A DNA stretch of 53,872 bases from Bacteroidota bacterium (GTDB lineage: Bacteria > Bacteroidota > Bacteroidia > Chitinophagales > Chitinophagaceae): NCBI GenBank assembly GCA_947461125.1, contig CANHHX010000008.1, positions 1-53,872 of the forward strand, in the 5' to 3' direction. This document shows, piece after piece, positions 1 to 9,616 of the stretch. The position numbers were made by a program, and so were the translations under genes. Position 1 is the first letter of the stretch, and every line of letters begins with the position of its first letter. Under the pieces are notes generated by a model. It saw nothing but the letters and a program-made list of their open reading frames with translations, had not been told where the DNA came from and searched no databases.

Positions 1-2292
1 AGCAGGATTTTTTGCCGTTAGCTGCGCAGGTGTAAAAGTAGGCCCAGGTGTAATAGCGGGGCTACCTGCATTAAAGTTCCACTGATACGAAAAATTAGTA
101 GCACCATCCGCAGAGGTTGTGGTATCTGTAAAAATAGCACTCGCATCATCTAAGCAAACTTCTGGGAGCGTATACCCAACTTTTGGAATCGAATGTATAA
201 GTAGTGGGCGCGCTAATTTAAAAGTATCACTTTTACAACCAGAGCTTGCTTCTGATATAAGCCATGGGTTTCTGTTTCCCCAGCTGTTATACGTTGTAGT
301 TTGCTGTGATAAACTATTTGAACTGATTACACCCTTGCCGTCATCTAAGTTCCAATAACTTTTTTGTAGCGTTCCATTTGCAATAGAAGAGGTTTCTGTA
401 AAGTTGATATTGATGTTAACGCATGTATTGGTTGTAGTCGTAAATGACGCGGTTGGCTTAGGTGTTATTTCAATATTTTTTGAAACAACATCAGACGCGC
501 AACCATTTTTAGAAGTTACTTTTAAAGTAACTGGATAGATTCCAACGCCACTATATTTAATGGGCTTAATAGTTGAACTTGTGGTATCAAGTAATTTTCC
601 GTCACTAAAATTCCAATTCCATCTAGCATCACTAATAGCAGGGGTATTAAAATAAACAGAGTCTTGTACACAGCCTGTTTGTGTAGAAGTAAAATTTGCA
701 AAAACACGTTCGGAATTTAATTCAATCGTTTTTGTGCCAACACCACAAGCAGTAGACGATGATGTAATGGTATACATACCATTGTTGAGGCTTGTAAAAT
801 TGTTAATGACTAAATTGGCACCAGTACTAGAAAAATTATTAGGCCCTGTCCAAGTATAGGTATTGGCGTCCTCCGTTACTGCATTAATGGAAGCGGTGGT
901 ATTGTGGCAAATGGGTTGATTGTTGGTAAAAATTTCAGTGTTTTTAGTTGCATCAAAGAGCTGAATGACATTGCTACTAAAATCAGAAAAATAACCATAT
1001 CGTGCTGTTGAACTGGCTCCGCCTTGAATGACGCCTACGTGAAATTTTCCTTTGCTATTTTGAATTAATGCATTTTGACCCCCCAATATTGAAGTCGAAG
1101 TTAAATTGAGTCTAGCATACATCCATTCATCATTACTGCCACTTACTGGACTAAAATTACTTGCATTTATCAAGGTGTTGCTTCCATTGAGTGTAAAATC
1201 ATTAATGCTATTTTTGGGAGCTAATACATTTAAATAAAAGCTACCTGTACTAGAAGCTCTTGTAACACTAATGCTTTTAGAACCGGTGCATTTTATGGAA
1301 GGAATAATGGCACCTCCAAGCTCACAACCAAAACCTGTAATATGAAAAATATGAACGGGTTTGTCTGAATTTACAAAACAGGAGTTGTCGCTTAAAGATC
1401 CTTTATAATAATCGCCTGCTTGTAAAGTTGCCACAGTAGCTCCGTTTACTTTTACAACGGTATTATTTTCGATGGCAAAAACGTAATAAAAATCAGGACT
1501 ATTAAAGTAGCCTTTGATGACAATGAATTCTTGTCCTGCAATATTGTCTGGGATGAGTTGGTCGCCAGCAGTATCTGAACAACCTTGTCCCGTATAAAAA
1601 AGGGAGTCGTCTTTTGTAGAAATACAAATGGGTTTATTGGAAGTAACAAGGGTGCCACCTGGTCTTTCGGTAGCAACATTATTTGCCGCTGAGCAGGTAT
1701 AGGTTTCTCCTTTTTGCAGCGTAATGGTAAAGGGCACCCCAGCAATACGGCCAATTAAATTTGATTTTGGGGTGATGGTAACCTGCGTGTTATTTTCTGT
1801 AGCAAGCACAATAAAATCGGTAGTATATAAAGGAAGGGGTCTTCCTATAAAACCCATTTGAAAGGGAAGGGTAAATTTTGTACCGAGTGCATTTTTACCT
1901 TTTAGCGCATAAATATCTCCATTAGAACCATTGGCAATATCGTAATAGCAAGATATGGGGCTATTGGATCTGATGAGTAAGCCTTTATTGCTCACCGTAT
2001 TGGGCGTAGCATTTTCTATTTGCGAAATTACAGTGGTGAGATTTACGGAGTTCGAGCTATTGGCGGCAATATTTATGCTAATGGGAGTAAAGCCAGGATT
2101 GGCAGGTTGAGAAATGGTAATCGAAGCAGCTGTATTGGAAGTTGAAAATCTTAAAAAAATAGGCCGGTCACCGTGCGCTTCTTGCAGGTCAGGAGCCGCA
2201 AACCAGAAGGTCGTATCGGTTTGGGCACTTGCGATTTTACAGCAAAAAACAAGGGCCATCAATAAGTAGAGGTGGGGGCTTCTACTGCTCAT
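1..2292 (-). CDS. Secreted PKD/IgGFc-binding-like surface protein (3' end cut by window edge)
   Basis: An open reading frame of 764 codons runs from an ATG at 2292 off the left edge, so the C-terminus is missing. The first 24 or so residues form a signal peptide ending in an Ala-Ser-Ala-Gln cleavage region. Roughly residues 25-430 resemble the IgGFc-binding N-terminal domain common in Bacteroidota surface proteins (for example FWFAAPDL near the start and a later KPVHIFHITGFGCELGG segment). The rest consists of PKD-type beta-sandwich repeats with the typical WNWNFSDG and YPVTLKV signatures near residues 550-590. Such proteins usually end in a gliding-motility or T9SS C-terminal domain, which would lie outside the window. 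A role in adhesion or the cell surface is inferred. It is divergent from the gene at 2410. Confidence 0.85.
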   Translation of the reverse strand, partial: MSSRSPHLYLLMALVFCCKIASAQTDTTFWFAAPDLQEAHGDRPIFLRFSTSNTAASITISQPANPGFTPISINIAANSSNSVNLTTVISQIENATPNTVSNKGLLIRSNSPISCYYDIANGSNGDIYALKGKNALGTKFTLPFQMGFIGRPLPLYTTDFIVLATENNTQVTITPKSNLIGRIAGVPFTITLQKGETYTCSAANNVATERPGGTLVTSNKPICISTKDDSLFYTGQGCSDTAGDQLIPDNIAGQEFIVIKGYFNSPDFYYVFAIENNTVVKVNGATVATLQAGDYYKGSLSDNSCFVNSDKPVHIFHITGFGCELGGAIIPSIKCTGSKSISVTRASSTGSFYLNVLAPKNSINDFTLNGSNTLINASNFSPVSGSNDEWMYARLNLTSTSILGGQNALIQNSKGKFHVGVIQGGASSTARYGYFSDFSSNVIQLFDATKNTEIFTNNQPICHNTTASINAVTEDANTYTWTGPNNFSSTGANLVINNFTSLNNGMYTITSSSTACGVGTKTIELNSERVFANFTSTQTGCVQDSVYFNTPAISDARWNWNFSDGKLLDTTSSTIKPIKYSGVGIYPVTLKVTSKNGCASDVVSKNIEITPKPTASFTTTTNTCVNININFTETSSIANGTLQKSYWNLDDGKGVISSNSLSQQTTTYNSWGNRNPWLISEASSGCKSDTFKLARPLLIHSIPKVGYTLPEVCLDDASAIFTDTTTSADGATNFSYQWNFNAGSPAITPGPTFTPAQLTAKNPA

Positions 2293-2409
2293 TTTTGCTA
2301 TATTCTTTATCAATTTTCAAATCTTGCCTTATATCCTTTGCAAACTACTTAAAACAACCCTAAAATTGTTATAATTTATTTATCTTGAATACTTTAAAAC
2401 CTTATTCTA

Positions 2410-3768
2410 ATGAAAAGACGCAACTTCCTAAAAAACAGCAGCCTTGCTGCGGCTTCTGTGGCATTTATGCCCTCAACACAACTATTTGCAAAATCAGCAT
2501 CGGCAAACGCTGTTAAAATTGGCATTATTGGGGTAGGCTTACGAGGGCAAAATCATTTGGAATTATTGCTTACTCGAAAAGATGTGGAGGTTACTGCAAT
2601 TTGTGACATTAGTGACTATATGCTAAATAGTGCAAAACAGGAAGTTACAAAGTCTGGCAAAAAAATGCCTGCTATTTATACCGGCGATCATTATGCCTGG
2701 AAACGCATGTTGGAAAAAGAAAAATTAGATGGAGTTGTGATAGCTACACCTTGGGAGTGGCATAAACCTATGATTGTAGGTTCATTGGAAGCGGGAGTAA
2801 AATATGTGGGTTCAGAAGTATGTATTGGATTAAGCTTACAAGATCACTGGGATGTTGTAAAAGCAGCAGAGCGACACAATGCACAAGTTATGATGCTTGA
2901 AAATGTTTGTTACCGCCGTGATGTAATGGCCGTTTTAAATATGGTACGTCAGGGATTATTTGGAGAACTGATTCATTTGCAAGGAGGGTATCAGCACGAT
3001 TTAAGAGACGTTAAATTTAACAATGGAAATAATCCAGCCAACTCGCCAGTAGAATTTGGTGCAAAAGCTTTTTCGGAAGCATCTTGGAGAACAGAACATT
3101 CTGTGCAGCGTAATGGCGATTTGTATCCAACTCATGGTGTTGGACCTATTGCCAATTACATCAATATTAATAGAGGCAATCGTTTTGTGAATCTATGTTC
3201 CTTCTCTTCTAAAGCAAGAGGCCTTCATAACCACGTGGTTAAAAAAGGAGGGGAGAATCATCCCAATGCAAAAGTTAATTTTAGACTTGGTGATGTTGTT
3301 ACCACCAATATTCAGTGTGCCAATGGGGAAACTATTTTACTACAACACGATACCAATTTGCCACGTCCATATTCATTAGGATTTAGGGTTCAAGGAACAG
3401 AAGGATTATGGATGGACGTTAATAAGAGTATTTATATTCAGGATAAATCTCCTAATTCGCATCAGTGGGAACCTGCAAAAGCATGGTTGGATAAATATGA
3501 TCATCCATTATGGGCGCGTTGGAGTAAAGAAACAGAAGGCGCGGGTCATGGAGGTATGGACTTTTTTGTGATTCATGCATTTGTTGAATCTATCAAAAAT
3601 GGCACAGCTACACCGCTTGACGTATATGATGCGGCTTCTTGGAGTGCCATTACACCACTTTCTGAACAATCTATTGCGCTTGGTAGCGAAACCATTGCCT
3701 TTCCTGATTTTACAGGCGGCGAGTGGATGTACAGAAAACCAGTGTTTGCTTTAAACGATAGCTATTAA
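2410..3768 (+). CDS. Exported GH109-like oxidoreductase-fold glycosidase (alpha-N-acetylgalactosaminidase family)
   Basis: 452 residues. The N-terminus (MKRRNFLKNS, then an Ala-rich hydrophobic stretch to about residue 27) looks like a Tat signal peptide. A Gfo/Idh/MocA-type Rossmann domain follows, with GVGLRG at 41-46 and AICDISD near 74-80. The motif YPTHGVGPIANYININRG at about 239-256 is typical of glycoside hydrolase family 109, whose members use NAD+ in a redox-assisted hydrolysis of terminal alpha-GalNAc. His242 and Tyr194 are plausible counterparts of the catalytic His and Tyr described in that family. The next gene, a sugar-kinase-like protein, starts 9 bases downstream, which fits amino-sugar salvage. 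A generic Gfo/Idh/MocA dehydrogenase is the main alternative; substrate specificity cannot be read from sequence. Confidence 0.8.
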   Translation: MKRRNFLKNSSLAAASVAFMPSTQLFAKSASANAVKIGIIGVGLRGQNHLELLLTRKDVEVTAICDISDYMLNSAKQEVTKSGKKMPAIYTGDHYAWKRMLEKEKLDGVVIATPWEWHKPMIVGSLEAGVKYVGSEVCIGLSLQDHWDVVKAAERHNAQVMMLENVCYRRDVMAVLNMVRQGLFGELIHLQGGYQHDLRDVKFNNGNNPANSPVEFGAKAFSEASWRTEHSVQRNGDLYPTHGVGPIANYININRGNRFVNLCSFSSKARGLHNHVVKKGGENHPNAKVNFRLGDVVTTNIQCANGETILLQHDTNLPRPYSLGFRVQGTEGLWMDVNKSIYIQDKSPNSHQWEPAKAWLDKYDHPLWARWSKETEGAGHGGMDFFVIHAFVESIKNGTATPLDVYDAASWSAITPLSEQSIALGSETIAFPDFTGGEWMYRKPVFALNDSY

Positions 3769-3777
3769 TTGTTAGGG

Positions 3778-4830
3778 ATGAGCGTTTCTGCAAATGTATT
3801 AGCGGTATTTGGTTTTGATGCTTCCTTAGTGTCTGTAAAGCCGCTTGGGGAGGGGCTCATCAATCATACCTATATTGTTGATGCTGAAAGTACCTCCTAT
3901 GTTTTGCAAAAAATAAACACCTCGGTATTTAAAAATCCAGATGCTATTGCGCATAACATTCAATTGATAGCTGAATATCTAGCGGCTCATAGTCCAAATT
4001 ATTATTTTGTAGCACCCCTACCTTCTGTGCATGGAAATCAAATGGAATATATCGAAGAAGGGTATTACAGGGTGTTTCCTTATGTTAATGGGTCTCATGC
4101 CAAAACGGTGGTTCAAAATGAGGAGCAGGCTTTTGAAGCGGGCTATCAATTTGGACTTTTCACAAATGCATTAAATGGCCTTGATGCTAATTTTTTGCAA
4201 ATCACCATCCCCGATTTTCATAATTTAACCCTGCGTTATCAGCAGTATAGTAACGCACTTGCATCCGGAAATAAAGACCGAATCGTACAGTCCATAAATC
4301 AAATAAAATTTTTAAAAGATCAAAAATGGATTGCTGATTTTTTTGAAACGATAAAGTCAAATCCAAATTTCAAAGTAAGGGCCACACACCATGATACCAA
4401 AATAAGTAATTTGCTTTTTAATGAAAACGATAAGGGTATTTGTGTGATTGATTTGGATACGCTTATGCCTGGTTATTTTATAAGCGATCTTGGGGATATG
4501 TTTAGAACCTATTTATGTGCCGTTTCGGAAGAAGAAACTGATTTTTCTATGATTGCTGTAAGGCCTACTATTTACAAAGCAATTGTAAAGGGCTATTTGA
4601 AGGGTGCCGGAAATATGTTATCGCGTGATGAGGTGGATCAAATTTATTATGCGGGGTTATTTATGATTTATATGCAGGCGCTGCGCTTTTTAACAGATTT
4701 TATTAACGATGATGTCTATTATGGAGCAAAATATCCGCTTCATAATTTCAATAGAGCCTGCAATCAAATTAAATTGTTAGAAGATTATTTACAAAAAAAA
4801 GAACTATTACAAAAGGAAATAAATAATTAA
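3778..4830 (+). CDS. Aminoglycoside-phosphotransferase-fold kinase, NahK-like
   Basis: 350 residues from the ATG at 3778. A TTG at 3769 abuts the previous stop codon but is less likely as start. The fold is that of APH/choline kinases: a nucleotide loop GEGLINHTY near residues 24-32, a likely ATP-binding Lys45 in YVLQKIN, the catalytic loop HHDTKISNLLF at 204-214 (Asp206, Asn211) and the metal-binding VIDLDTLMPG at 223-232. This pattern (HxDTKxxN...DLDT) is the one seen in N-acetylhexosamine 1-kinases such as NahK. There is no signal peptide, so it acts in the cytoplasm. Following a GH109-like enzyme, phosphorylation of GalNAc or GlcNAc at C1 is a reasonable inference. Other small-molecule kinases of the same fold remain possible. 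Confidence 0.75.
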   Translation: MSVSANVLAVFGFDASLVSVKPLGEGLINHTYIVDAESTSYVLQKINTSVFKNPDAIAHNIQLIAEYLAAHSPNYYFVAPLPSVHGNQMEYIEEGYYRVFPYVNGSHAKTVVQNEEQAFEAGYQFGLFTNALNGLDANFLQITIPDFHNLTLRYQQYSNALASGNKDRIVQSINQIKFLKDQKWIADFFETIKSNPNFKVRATHHDTKISNLLFNENDKGICVIDLDTLMPGYFISDLGDMFRTYLCAVSEEETDFSMIAVRPTIYKAIVKGYLKGAGNMLSRDEVDQIYYAGLFMIYMQALRFLTDFINDDVYYGAKYPLHNFNRACNQIKLLEDYLQKKELLQKEINN

Positions 4831-4851
4831 TTGTTTAAAATAAGGTATAAT

Positions 4852-6321
4852 ATGAAAAAGTTATTAGCTATTGTTGCTGTTTTATTTATTGTTCAAACTG
4901 TTGCCGCTCAAAAGTATAGTAAGCCAGAGTGGTATGAAACATTTGCAAGCATCAATGCCGAAGTGCAGCAAAACTCAAAAGCGTATACAACACTAAAGTA
5001 TGCCACCGAAACAATTGGCCACCGTTTAACAGGATCTGTTAATGGCAATAAAGCGGAAACCTATGCGTATAATTTATTAAAATCTTATGGGTTTAAAAAT
5101 GTAAAGTATCAACCTTTTGAAGTTGAAAGTTGGAGTAGAGGCAATTTGACAGTTAAAATGGGGAATAGCCTTACCAATTTGCAACCTGTAAAGTCGGTAT
5201 CGTTGGCACATTCACCAGTGGCTGCGGAGGTAACACTAGAAGTGGTAGATATGGGTAATGGTTTAGAAGAAGATTATGCAAAAGATCCTTCAAAAGTTGA
5301 AGGTAAAATTGCACTCGTTTATTTAGGCGTTTTACCTGGATCAAAACCAGGCACACCAAGCCTGCACCGCTCCGAAAAAACAGCCATTGCTACCAAATTT
5401 GGTGCAAAAGGTATTATTGTAATTAATACAGCAGCAGGCGGCATTTTATTAACTGGTACTGCGTCTGTGACAGGAAAATTAATTCCTATTCCAGCGGTTT
5501 GTATTAGTAAAGAAGATGGGCTAGCTTATAAAGAGGCGCTTTTAAAAGAAAAGCAGTTTGCCAGCATTAGCATGACTAATTTTTCGGGTCTTATAAAAGC
5601 ACGTAATGTAGTAGTGACAATCAAAGGAAGTGATTTACCAAAAGAAAAAATTGTAGTAGGAGGTCATTTGGATTCTTGGGATTTAGCAACAGGTGCGATT
5701 GATAATGGTATTGGATCTTTTTCGGTACTTGATATGGCACGTACTTTTGCTGCACTTAATTTAAATCCAGCGCGTACCGTTGAGTTTGTTATGTTTATGG
5801 GTGAAGAAGAAGGGCTTTTAGGTTCGAAAGCATATATCGACGCTGCAAAAAAAGACAAGTCAATGGATCAAATTAGATACATGTTCAATTACGATATGAC
5901 CAACGATCCAACTGGCTATTCAAGTTCTACTGAAGTGTCAGAAAATCTTTTTAAATCGATTGGTTCTATTGTGCAAAGTATCGATACAAGTTTCAAAAAT
6001 ACTTTTAGTGCTGGCGCGGGCTTACATAGCGATCACCAGCCGTTTATGTTACAAGGAATTCCAACGGGTGGAGCAGCAGGCGGGAAACTTCCTAATAACG
6101 CAGGACCTTGCTACCACGCCGATTGTGATGGTTTTATGCTTGTGGATGAAAAAGGCATGAAAAATACAGTTCGTTTTAATGCAATATTGGTATACGCTGT
6201 AGCAGATGCGCCTTCTATTGAAGCAAAGCGCTTGAATGAAGAAGAAACAAGATTTTTTTTATTAAAAAATAATTTAAAACTTCCACTTCAAATCGCAGGA
6301 GACTGGCGCTGGAAGGATTAG
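4852..6321 (+). CDS. Secreted M28-family metallopeptidase with PA domain
   Basis: 489 residues from ATG 4852, which begins a clear signal peptide (MKKLLAIVAVLF, cleavage after about residue 19). A TTG at 4831 would add a polar extension and is rejected. A protease-associated domain occupies about residues 110-220. The M28 zinc site is complete: HLD in GGHLDSW (His272), the bridging Asp284 in GAIDNG, the EEE of MGEEEGLLG (about 317-319), Asp348 in FNYDM, and His422 in CYHADCD. Family members are aminopeptidases or dipeptidases that use two Zn ions in the periplasm or outside the cell. The gene follows the kinase gene after 21 bases and is convergent with the phosphodiesterase gene ending at 6326. 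Confidence 0.92.
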   Translation: MKKLLAIVAVLFIVQTVAAQKYSKPEWYETFASINAEVQQNSKAYTTLKYATETIGHRLTGSVNGNKAETYAYNLLKSYGFKNVKYQPFEVESWSRGNLTVKMGNSLTNLQPVKSVSLAHSPVAAEVTLEVVDMGNGLEEDYAKDPSKVEGKIALVYLGVLPGSKPGTPSLHRSEKTAIATKFGAKGIIVINTAAGGILLTGTASVTGKLIPIPAVCISKEDGLAYKEALLKEKQFASISMTNFSGLIKARNVVVTIKGSDLPKEKIVVGGHLDSWDLATGAIDNGIGSFSVLDMARTFAALNLNPARTVEFVMFMGEEEGLLGSKAYIDAAKKDKSMDQIRYMFNYDMTNDPTGYSSSTEVSENLFKSIGSIVQSIDTSFKNTFSAGAGLHSDHQPFMLQGIPTGGAAGGKLPNNAGPCYHADCDGFMLVDEKGMKNTVRFNAILVYAVADAPSIEAKRLNEEETRFFLLKNNLKLPLQIAGDWRWKD

Positions 6322-6325
6322 CAAG

Positions 6326-7597
6326 TTATTTTAGTGTGGTTTTGAGTACACTTAAATTTCCGTCTATTGTTTTTTGATCATAACGCAGCCCTAAAATTTT
6401 AGCAATCATTGGGTATACATGAACGTTTTCAAATCCTTTAATTTTCATACCGGATTTAAAAGCGGGTCCCCAGGCTAAATAACTGGCCCTCATTTCGGGA
6501 AGCCTTGGGTCGTAACCATGTTTACCCGGACTGCTAGGCCTACCACTTAAACTAAACGTATATGGTAGCTTTGCTACTAAAATAATATCGCCAATACGGT
6601 TAAAGCGGTCGTCTGTGTTATTGTAATGAAAATCATTGGGTGTATTTTCTTTCAGGTATACATCATAGCCATTTGCTTCTTTAAGAAGTGCGTTGTACGT
6701 AGGTATAATGACAGAACTATCTTTTGCATAGAGTTGTAAAAGCGCGCTACCAGAAGGGATGTAAAATTTTGCAGGATCTACTGCTTTTGGAAGTCGCATG
6801 GGAGTTTGGCTATTCACAAGCGCCATGCCATGATCCGAAACTAAAACAAAATTAACAGGAAGGTTTAAGCTGCTAATGGCTTCATTCATTTGTTTGATTA
6901 CACCATCTATATATTGTACTGCTGCTTCTGCTTGTTTGCTATCCGGTCCATAATTGTGCGCTGCATCATCTACCTCAGGCATGTAAAATGTTATAAGGTG
7001 CGGTCTGGTTTTAGCAGGCAAGCTGAGCCACTCTTTAACTTGCGCAATTCTTTTTTCAATTTTTATTTTGTCGTTGTAATTGTAAAAATAAGTTGGCTTT
7101 GAATTTGCAATGGGGGCTTCACTCGCCACCCAATAAAAACTTGCTGTCACTATTTGTTGTTTTTCGGCAAGAACCCAAAGGGGCGTTCCTCCATACCAAT
7201 AAGGATCCGCTACCATTTGTTTATTAGACATGGTATAGGTAGCGTTTGCTTTTTTATCAAAAAAAGTATTGTCTACAAGGCCATGGTGTGCCGGGTAGAG
7301 GCCTGTAACAATGCTATAATGGTTAGGGAAGGTTAAAGAAGGGAATGCAGAAGTCATATAATCCGCAACGACACCTGATTTGCCATAGGCTTGTAATGTT
7401 TTTGCATTAAACTTTTCTACAAAGTCTGATCTAAGTCCATCGATAGAAATAAGTATAACATAGGGCTTTTTTTGAGCGGCGGCACTATTAAATCTGCCGG
7501 TTGTAATTTGTTGTGTGGTATCCTGTGCTATTGTAGTAGTACTTATAAAGAGTACAATTAATAGACAAAACGCGCTTGTATTTTTAAATGCTTTCAT
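6326..7597 (-). CDS. Secreted ectonucleotide pyrophosphatase/phosphodiesterase (NPP-like, alkaline phosphatase superfamily)
   Basis: 423 residues from ATG 7597; an in-frame GTG lies two codons upstream. A signal peptide covers about residues 1-26. The metal site of the alkaline phosphatase superfamily is visible: ISIDGLRSDF (first Asp), the nucleophile Thr in FPSLTFPNHYSIVTGLYP, PEVDDAAHNYGPDS, SDHGM, and KHGYDP near the C-terminus. These are the features of NPP-type enzymes, which cleave phosphodiester or pyrophosphate bonds of nucleotides, or choline phospholipids, outside the cytoplasm. It starts two bases after the PAP2 phosphatase stop, so the two are probably co-transcribed. The exact substrate is unknown. 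Confidence 0.9.
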   Translation of the reverse strand: MKAFKNTSAFCLLIVLFISTTTIAQDTTQQITTGRFNSAAAQKKPYVILISIDGLRSDFVEKFNAKTLQAYGKSGVVADYMTSAFPSLTFPNHYSIVTGLYPAHHGLVDNTFFDKKANATYTMSNKQMVADPYWYGGTPLWVLAEKQQIVTASFYWVASEAPIANSKPTYFYNYNDKIKIEKRIAQVKEWLSLPAKTRPHLITFYMPEVDDAAHNYGPDSKQAEAAVQYIDGVIKQMNEAISSLNLPVNFVLVSDHGMALVNSQTPMRLPKAVDPAKFYIPSGSALLQLYAKDSSVIIPTYNALLKEANGYDVYLKENTPNDFHYNNTDDRFNRIGDIILVAKLPYTFSLSGRPSSPGKHGYDPRLPEMRASYLAWGPAFKSGMKIKGFENVHVYPMIAKILGLRYDQKTIDGNLSVLKTTLK

Positions 7598-7599
7598 AA

Positions 7600-8214
7600 T
7601 CACTTTTTGAAATAATTAATGTGGACTATCCATGATAGTAAAACGCTGCAATAGGCTACTAAAATACCAGCGCCTACATCTATTGGGAAGTGCTGTGCAG
7701 CATAAATTCTCGCATATCCTCCAAGTAGTGCATATGCAAATCCAACCGGCACTATCCATTTTTTTGAACTAATAAAACAGCAAAACAAGAAAAGTGAAAA
7801 TGCAGTTGCGGTATGACCCGACGGAAAACTATTTGTGGTATGAATTTCGATACCAGGCACTTTATGTATCAGCGATTCATTTGTAATTATTGCCGTTGGT
7901 CTATTTTCTGATTTAAAAAATACTTGTTTTGAACTTTGTGTTATAAGCGTTGAGAATACAATGGTAGCAATCAAAAAAGGGATAAACTGCTTCTTGTACA
8001 TGAGCGTTAATGCAAATGCAGGAATCCAGATAAATCCATCGCCAGCATTGGCCCATATATAAAAAAAGAAATCAGAGGTAGGCCCGAGGTCCAAGTTGAG
8101 CAGTAAAAACGCATTTTCCTTACCCATCAAAAAAGACAGGAGGATAAAGCTAGTCCCTGTAATTAATGATAATGCTATACCTAGGGTGGCATTTCTATTA
8201 AGTTGCAATTGCAT
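7600..8214 (-). CDS. PAP2-family membrane phosphatase
   Basis: 204 residues with five to six predicted membrane segments. The three PAP2 phosphatase motifs are present: a Lys...ArgPro motif (KQVFFKSENRP, with slightly longer spacing than the usual six residues), PSGHTATAF, and ARIYAAQHFPIDV holding the Arg, His and Asp of motif 3. Family members dephosphorylate lipid phosphates (phosphatidic acid, undecaprenyl pyrophosphate, lipid A) on the outer face of the inner membrane. It lies between homoserine dehydrogenase (43-base gap) and the secreted phosphodiesterase (2-base gap). The substrate cannot be decided from the sequence. Confidence 0.9.
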   Translation of the reverse strand: MQLQLNRNATLGIALSLITGTSFILLSFLMGKENAFLLLNLDLGPTSDFFFYIWANAGDGFIWIPAFALTLMYKKQFIPFLIATIVFSTLITQSSKQVFFKSENRPTAIITNESLIHKVPGIEIHTTNSFPSGHTATAFSLFLFCCFISSKKWIVPVGFAYALLGGYARIYAAQHFPIDVGAGILVAYCSVLLSWIVHINYFKK

Positions 8215-8257
8215 CTTGTTGATTTACATGCAAAGCTACTATAGTTGCATCTATTAA

Positions 8258-9514
8258 TTATAGAACGCCGGCTAATTCTAGGCTTTTTTTCTTGAGGTGA
8301 ACAATATCAAGGTTGTCAATTATAGGATCGGGGGTTAAAATGAGGGAGTTGTTGTTTTCTTTCCACCAATTACTTTGGATTAGTTCCTTAACGTGCAGTA
8401 CCCCTATGAGGTATTTGCGGTCTTCTTGCGCATGCCATTCTTCAATCCATTCAAATTTATCTTTTGGAACATTTTTGATGTCATCAAAGCTTACATATAC
8501 TTTTAAGAAATAGTCGGAAGTTAATTCATGAGGAGCCTGCTGGTATAACTTCTTATACTCGTAACAGTAATTGTACCTGAGTGCCGATATATCACTTAAC
8601 ACAGCAGATGCTGTAGGGAAACTTCCAGCTCCTTTGCCATAAAAAAATTGTTTGTCGGCAAATCCACTTTCAATAACGACACCATTGTATTCATTTTTTA
8701 CAAAAGAAAGGGGCTCTGATTGGCTAATTAGTTGTGGTAGTACAAATGCTGCCACTTTTCCATTAGCTAGTTTTTTTGCTTGTGCAATAAGCTTGATGTC
8801 TAGTTTTTTTTCTTGCGCCACAGCAGCGTCGCTTAATTGAATATTTTGAATACCGCTAAATAAAATGTTTTCCGGTTTTTCAACAATACCATACGCATGG
8901 GATAGTAAAACAGTCCATTTGTTAAGTGCATCATAACCCTCTACGTCAAGTTTAGGGTTGCTCTCTGCAAAGCCTAATTGTTGAGCTAGTATTAATGCTG
9001 CCTGAAAACTTAACTTGTCTTCAAACATTTTGGTTAAAATAAAATTAGTAGATCCGTTTACAATTGCTTTAATGGAGTGCAGTAGGTCATTGTCATAATA
9101 TTCTTCTAAGTTTCTGATGACAGGAATTGATGCGCAAACTGCTGCTTCATATAAAAAGGGGAGTCCTGTTTGTTTTTGCAGTGCTAGTATAGCGGGTAAG
9201 TTGTCTGCAATCATTTTCTTGCTTGCACTAACAACAGCTTTTCCTTGTAAAAGGGCCGTAGAAACAATATCAAATGCGGCTACAGAGTCGTCAATTACTT
9301 CTACAATAACATTGATATTGGGGTCAAGTAATAGGTCGTTTTTATGGGTGGTAAACAGCTCGGCTGGCGCATTTCTTTTTTTATCAACGTTTTTGATACA
9401 AACCTTAACAATGTTTGCCTTCAGGGATGGTGTTTGTTGTAATACTTTATAAAGGCCTTCGCCCACTACGCCAAATCCAAACAATCCAATTTTTAAAACT
9501 TTTTGATGATCCAT
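8258..9514 (-). CDS. hom: Homoserine dehydrogenase
   Basis: 418 residues. It catalyses NAD(P)H-dependent reduction of aspartate semialdehyde to homoserine, the branch leading to threonine and methionine. The dinucleotide-binding loop GFGVVGEG is at residues 13-20, SASKK at 96-100, the substrate region NGSTNFIL at 153-160, and the D-x-x-G-x-D-A-x-x-K active-site signature at 190-199, with Lys199 the likely catalytic base. There is no aspartokinase fusion. The C-terminal 90 residues (about 330-418) are not a recognisable ACT domain. The leader carries a SAM-I riboswitch and terminator, so expression should fall when SAM, and hence methionine, is plentiful. Confidence 0.95.
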   Translation of the reverse strand: MDHQKVLKIGLFGFGVVGEGLYKVLQQTPSLKANIVKVCIKNVDKKRNAPAELFTTHKNDLLLDPNINVIVEVIDDSVAAFDIVSTALLQGKAVVSASKKMIADNLPAILALQKQTGLPFLYEAAVCASIPVIRNLEEYYDNDLLHSIKAIVNGSTNFILTKMFEDKLSFQAALILAQQLGFAESNPKLDVEGYDALNKWTVLLSHAYGIVEKPENILFSGIQNIQLSDAAVAQEKKLDIKLIAQAKKLANGKVAAFVLPQLISQSEPLSFVKNEYNGVVIESGFADKQFFYGKGAGSFPTASAVLSDISALRYNYCYEYKKLYQQAPHELTSDYFLKVYVSFDDIKNVPKDKFEWIEEWHAQEDRKYLIGVLHVKELIQSNWWKENNNSLILTPDPIIDNLDIVHLKKKSLELAGVL

Positions 9515-9540
9515 TTTTCTTTTTTTCTTAGGTACTAAAA

Positions 9541-9574
9541 ATAAAAAAGCTCACCAGCGCTAGTCAGGTGAGCT
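9541..9574 (-). terminator. Riboswitch-controlled intrinsic terminator ahead of hom
   Basis: On the minus strand AGCTCACC (9574-9567) pairs with GGTGAGCT (9555-9548) and is followed by TTTTTAT. The loop begins with a CTGACT segment (9567-9562) complementary to AGTCAG at 9618-9613, which overlaps the 3' arm of the riboswitch P1. That offers a simple, if short, antiterminator pairing when SAM is absent; this is inferred, not shown. Confidence 0.9.
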
Positions 9575-9616
9575 TGAAATATTAGGAGCCAAAGGCAAAA
9601 AATCAAACGTCGCTGA

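Noticed and set aside
2410-3768. Inositol or glucose-fructose dehydrogenase as a name for the GH109-like gene
   Set aside because: The fold is shared, but the YPTHGVGPIANYININRG block and Tat signal fit GH109 better; kept as alternative only.
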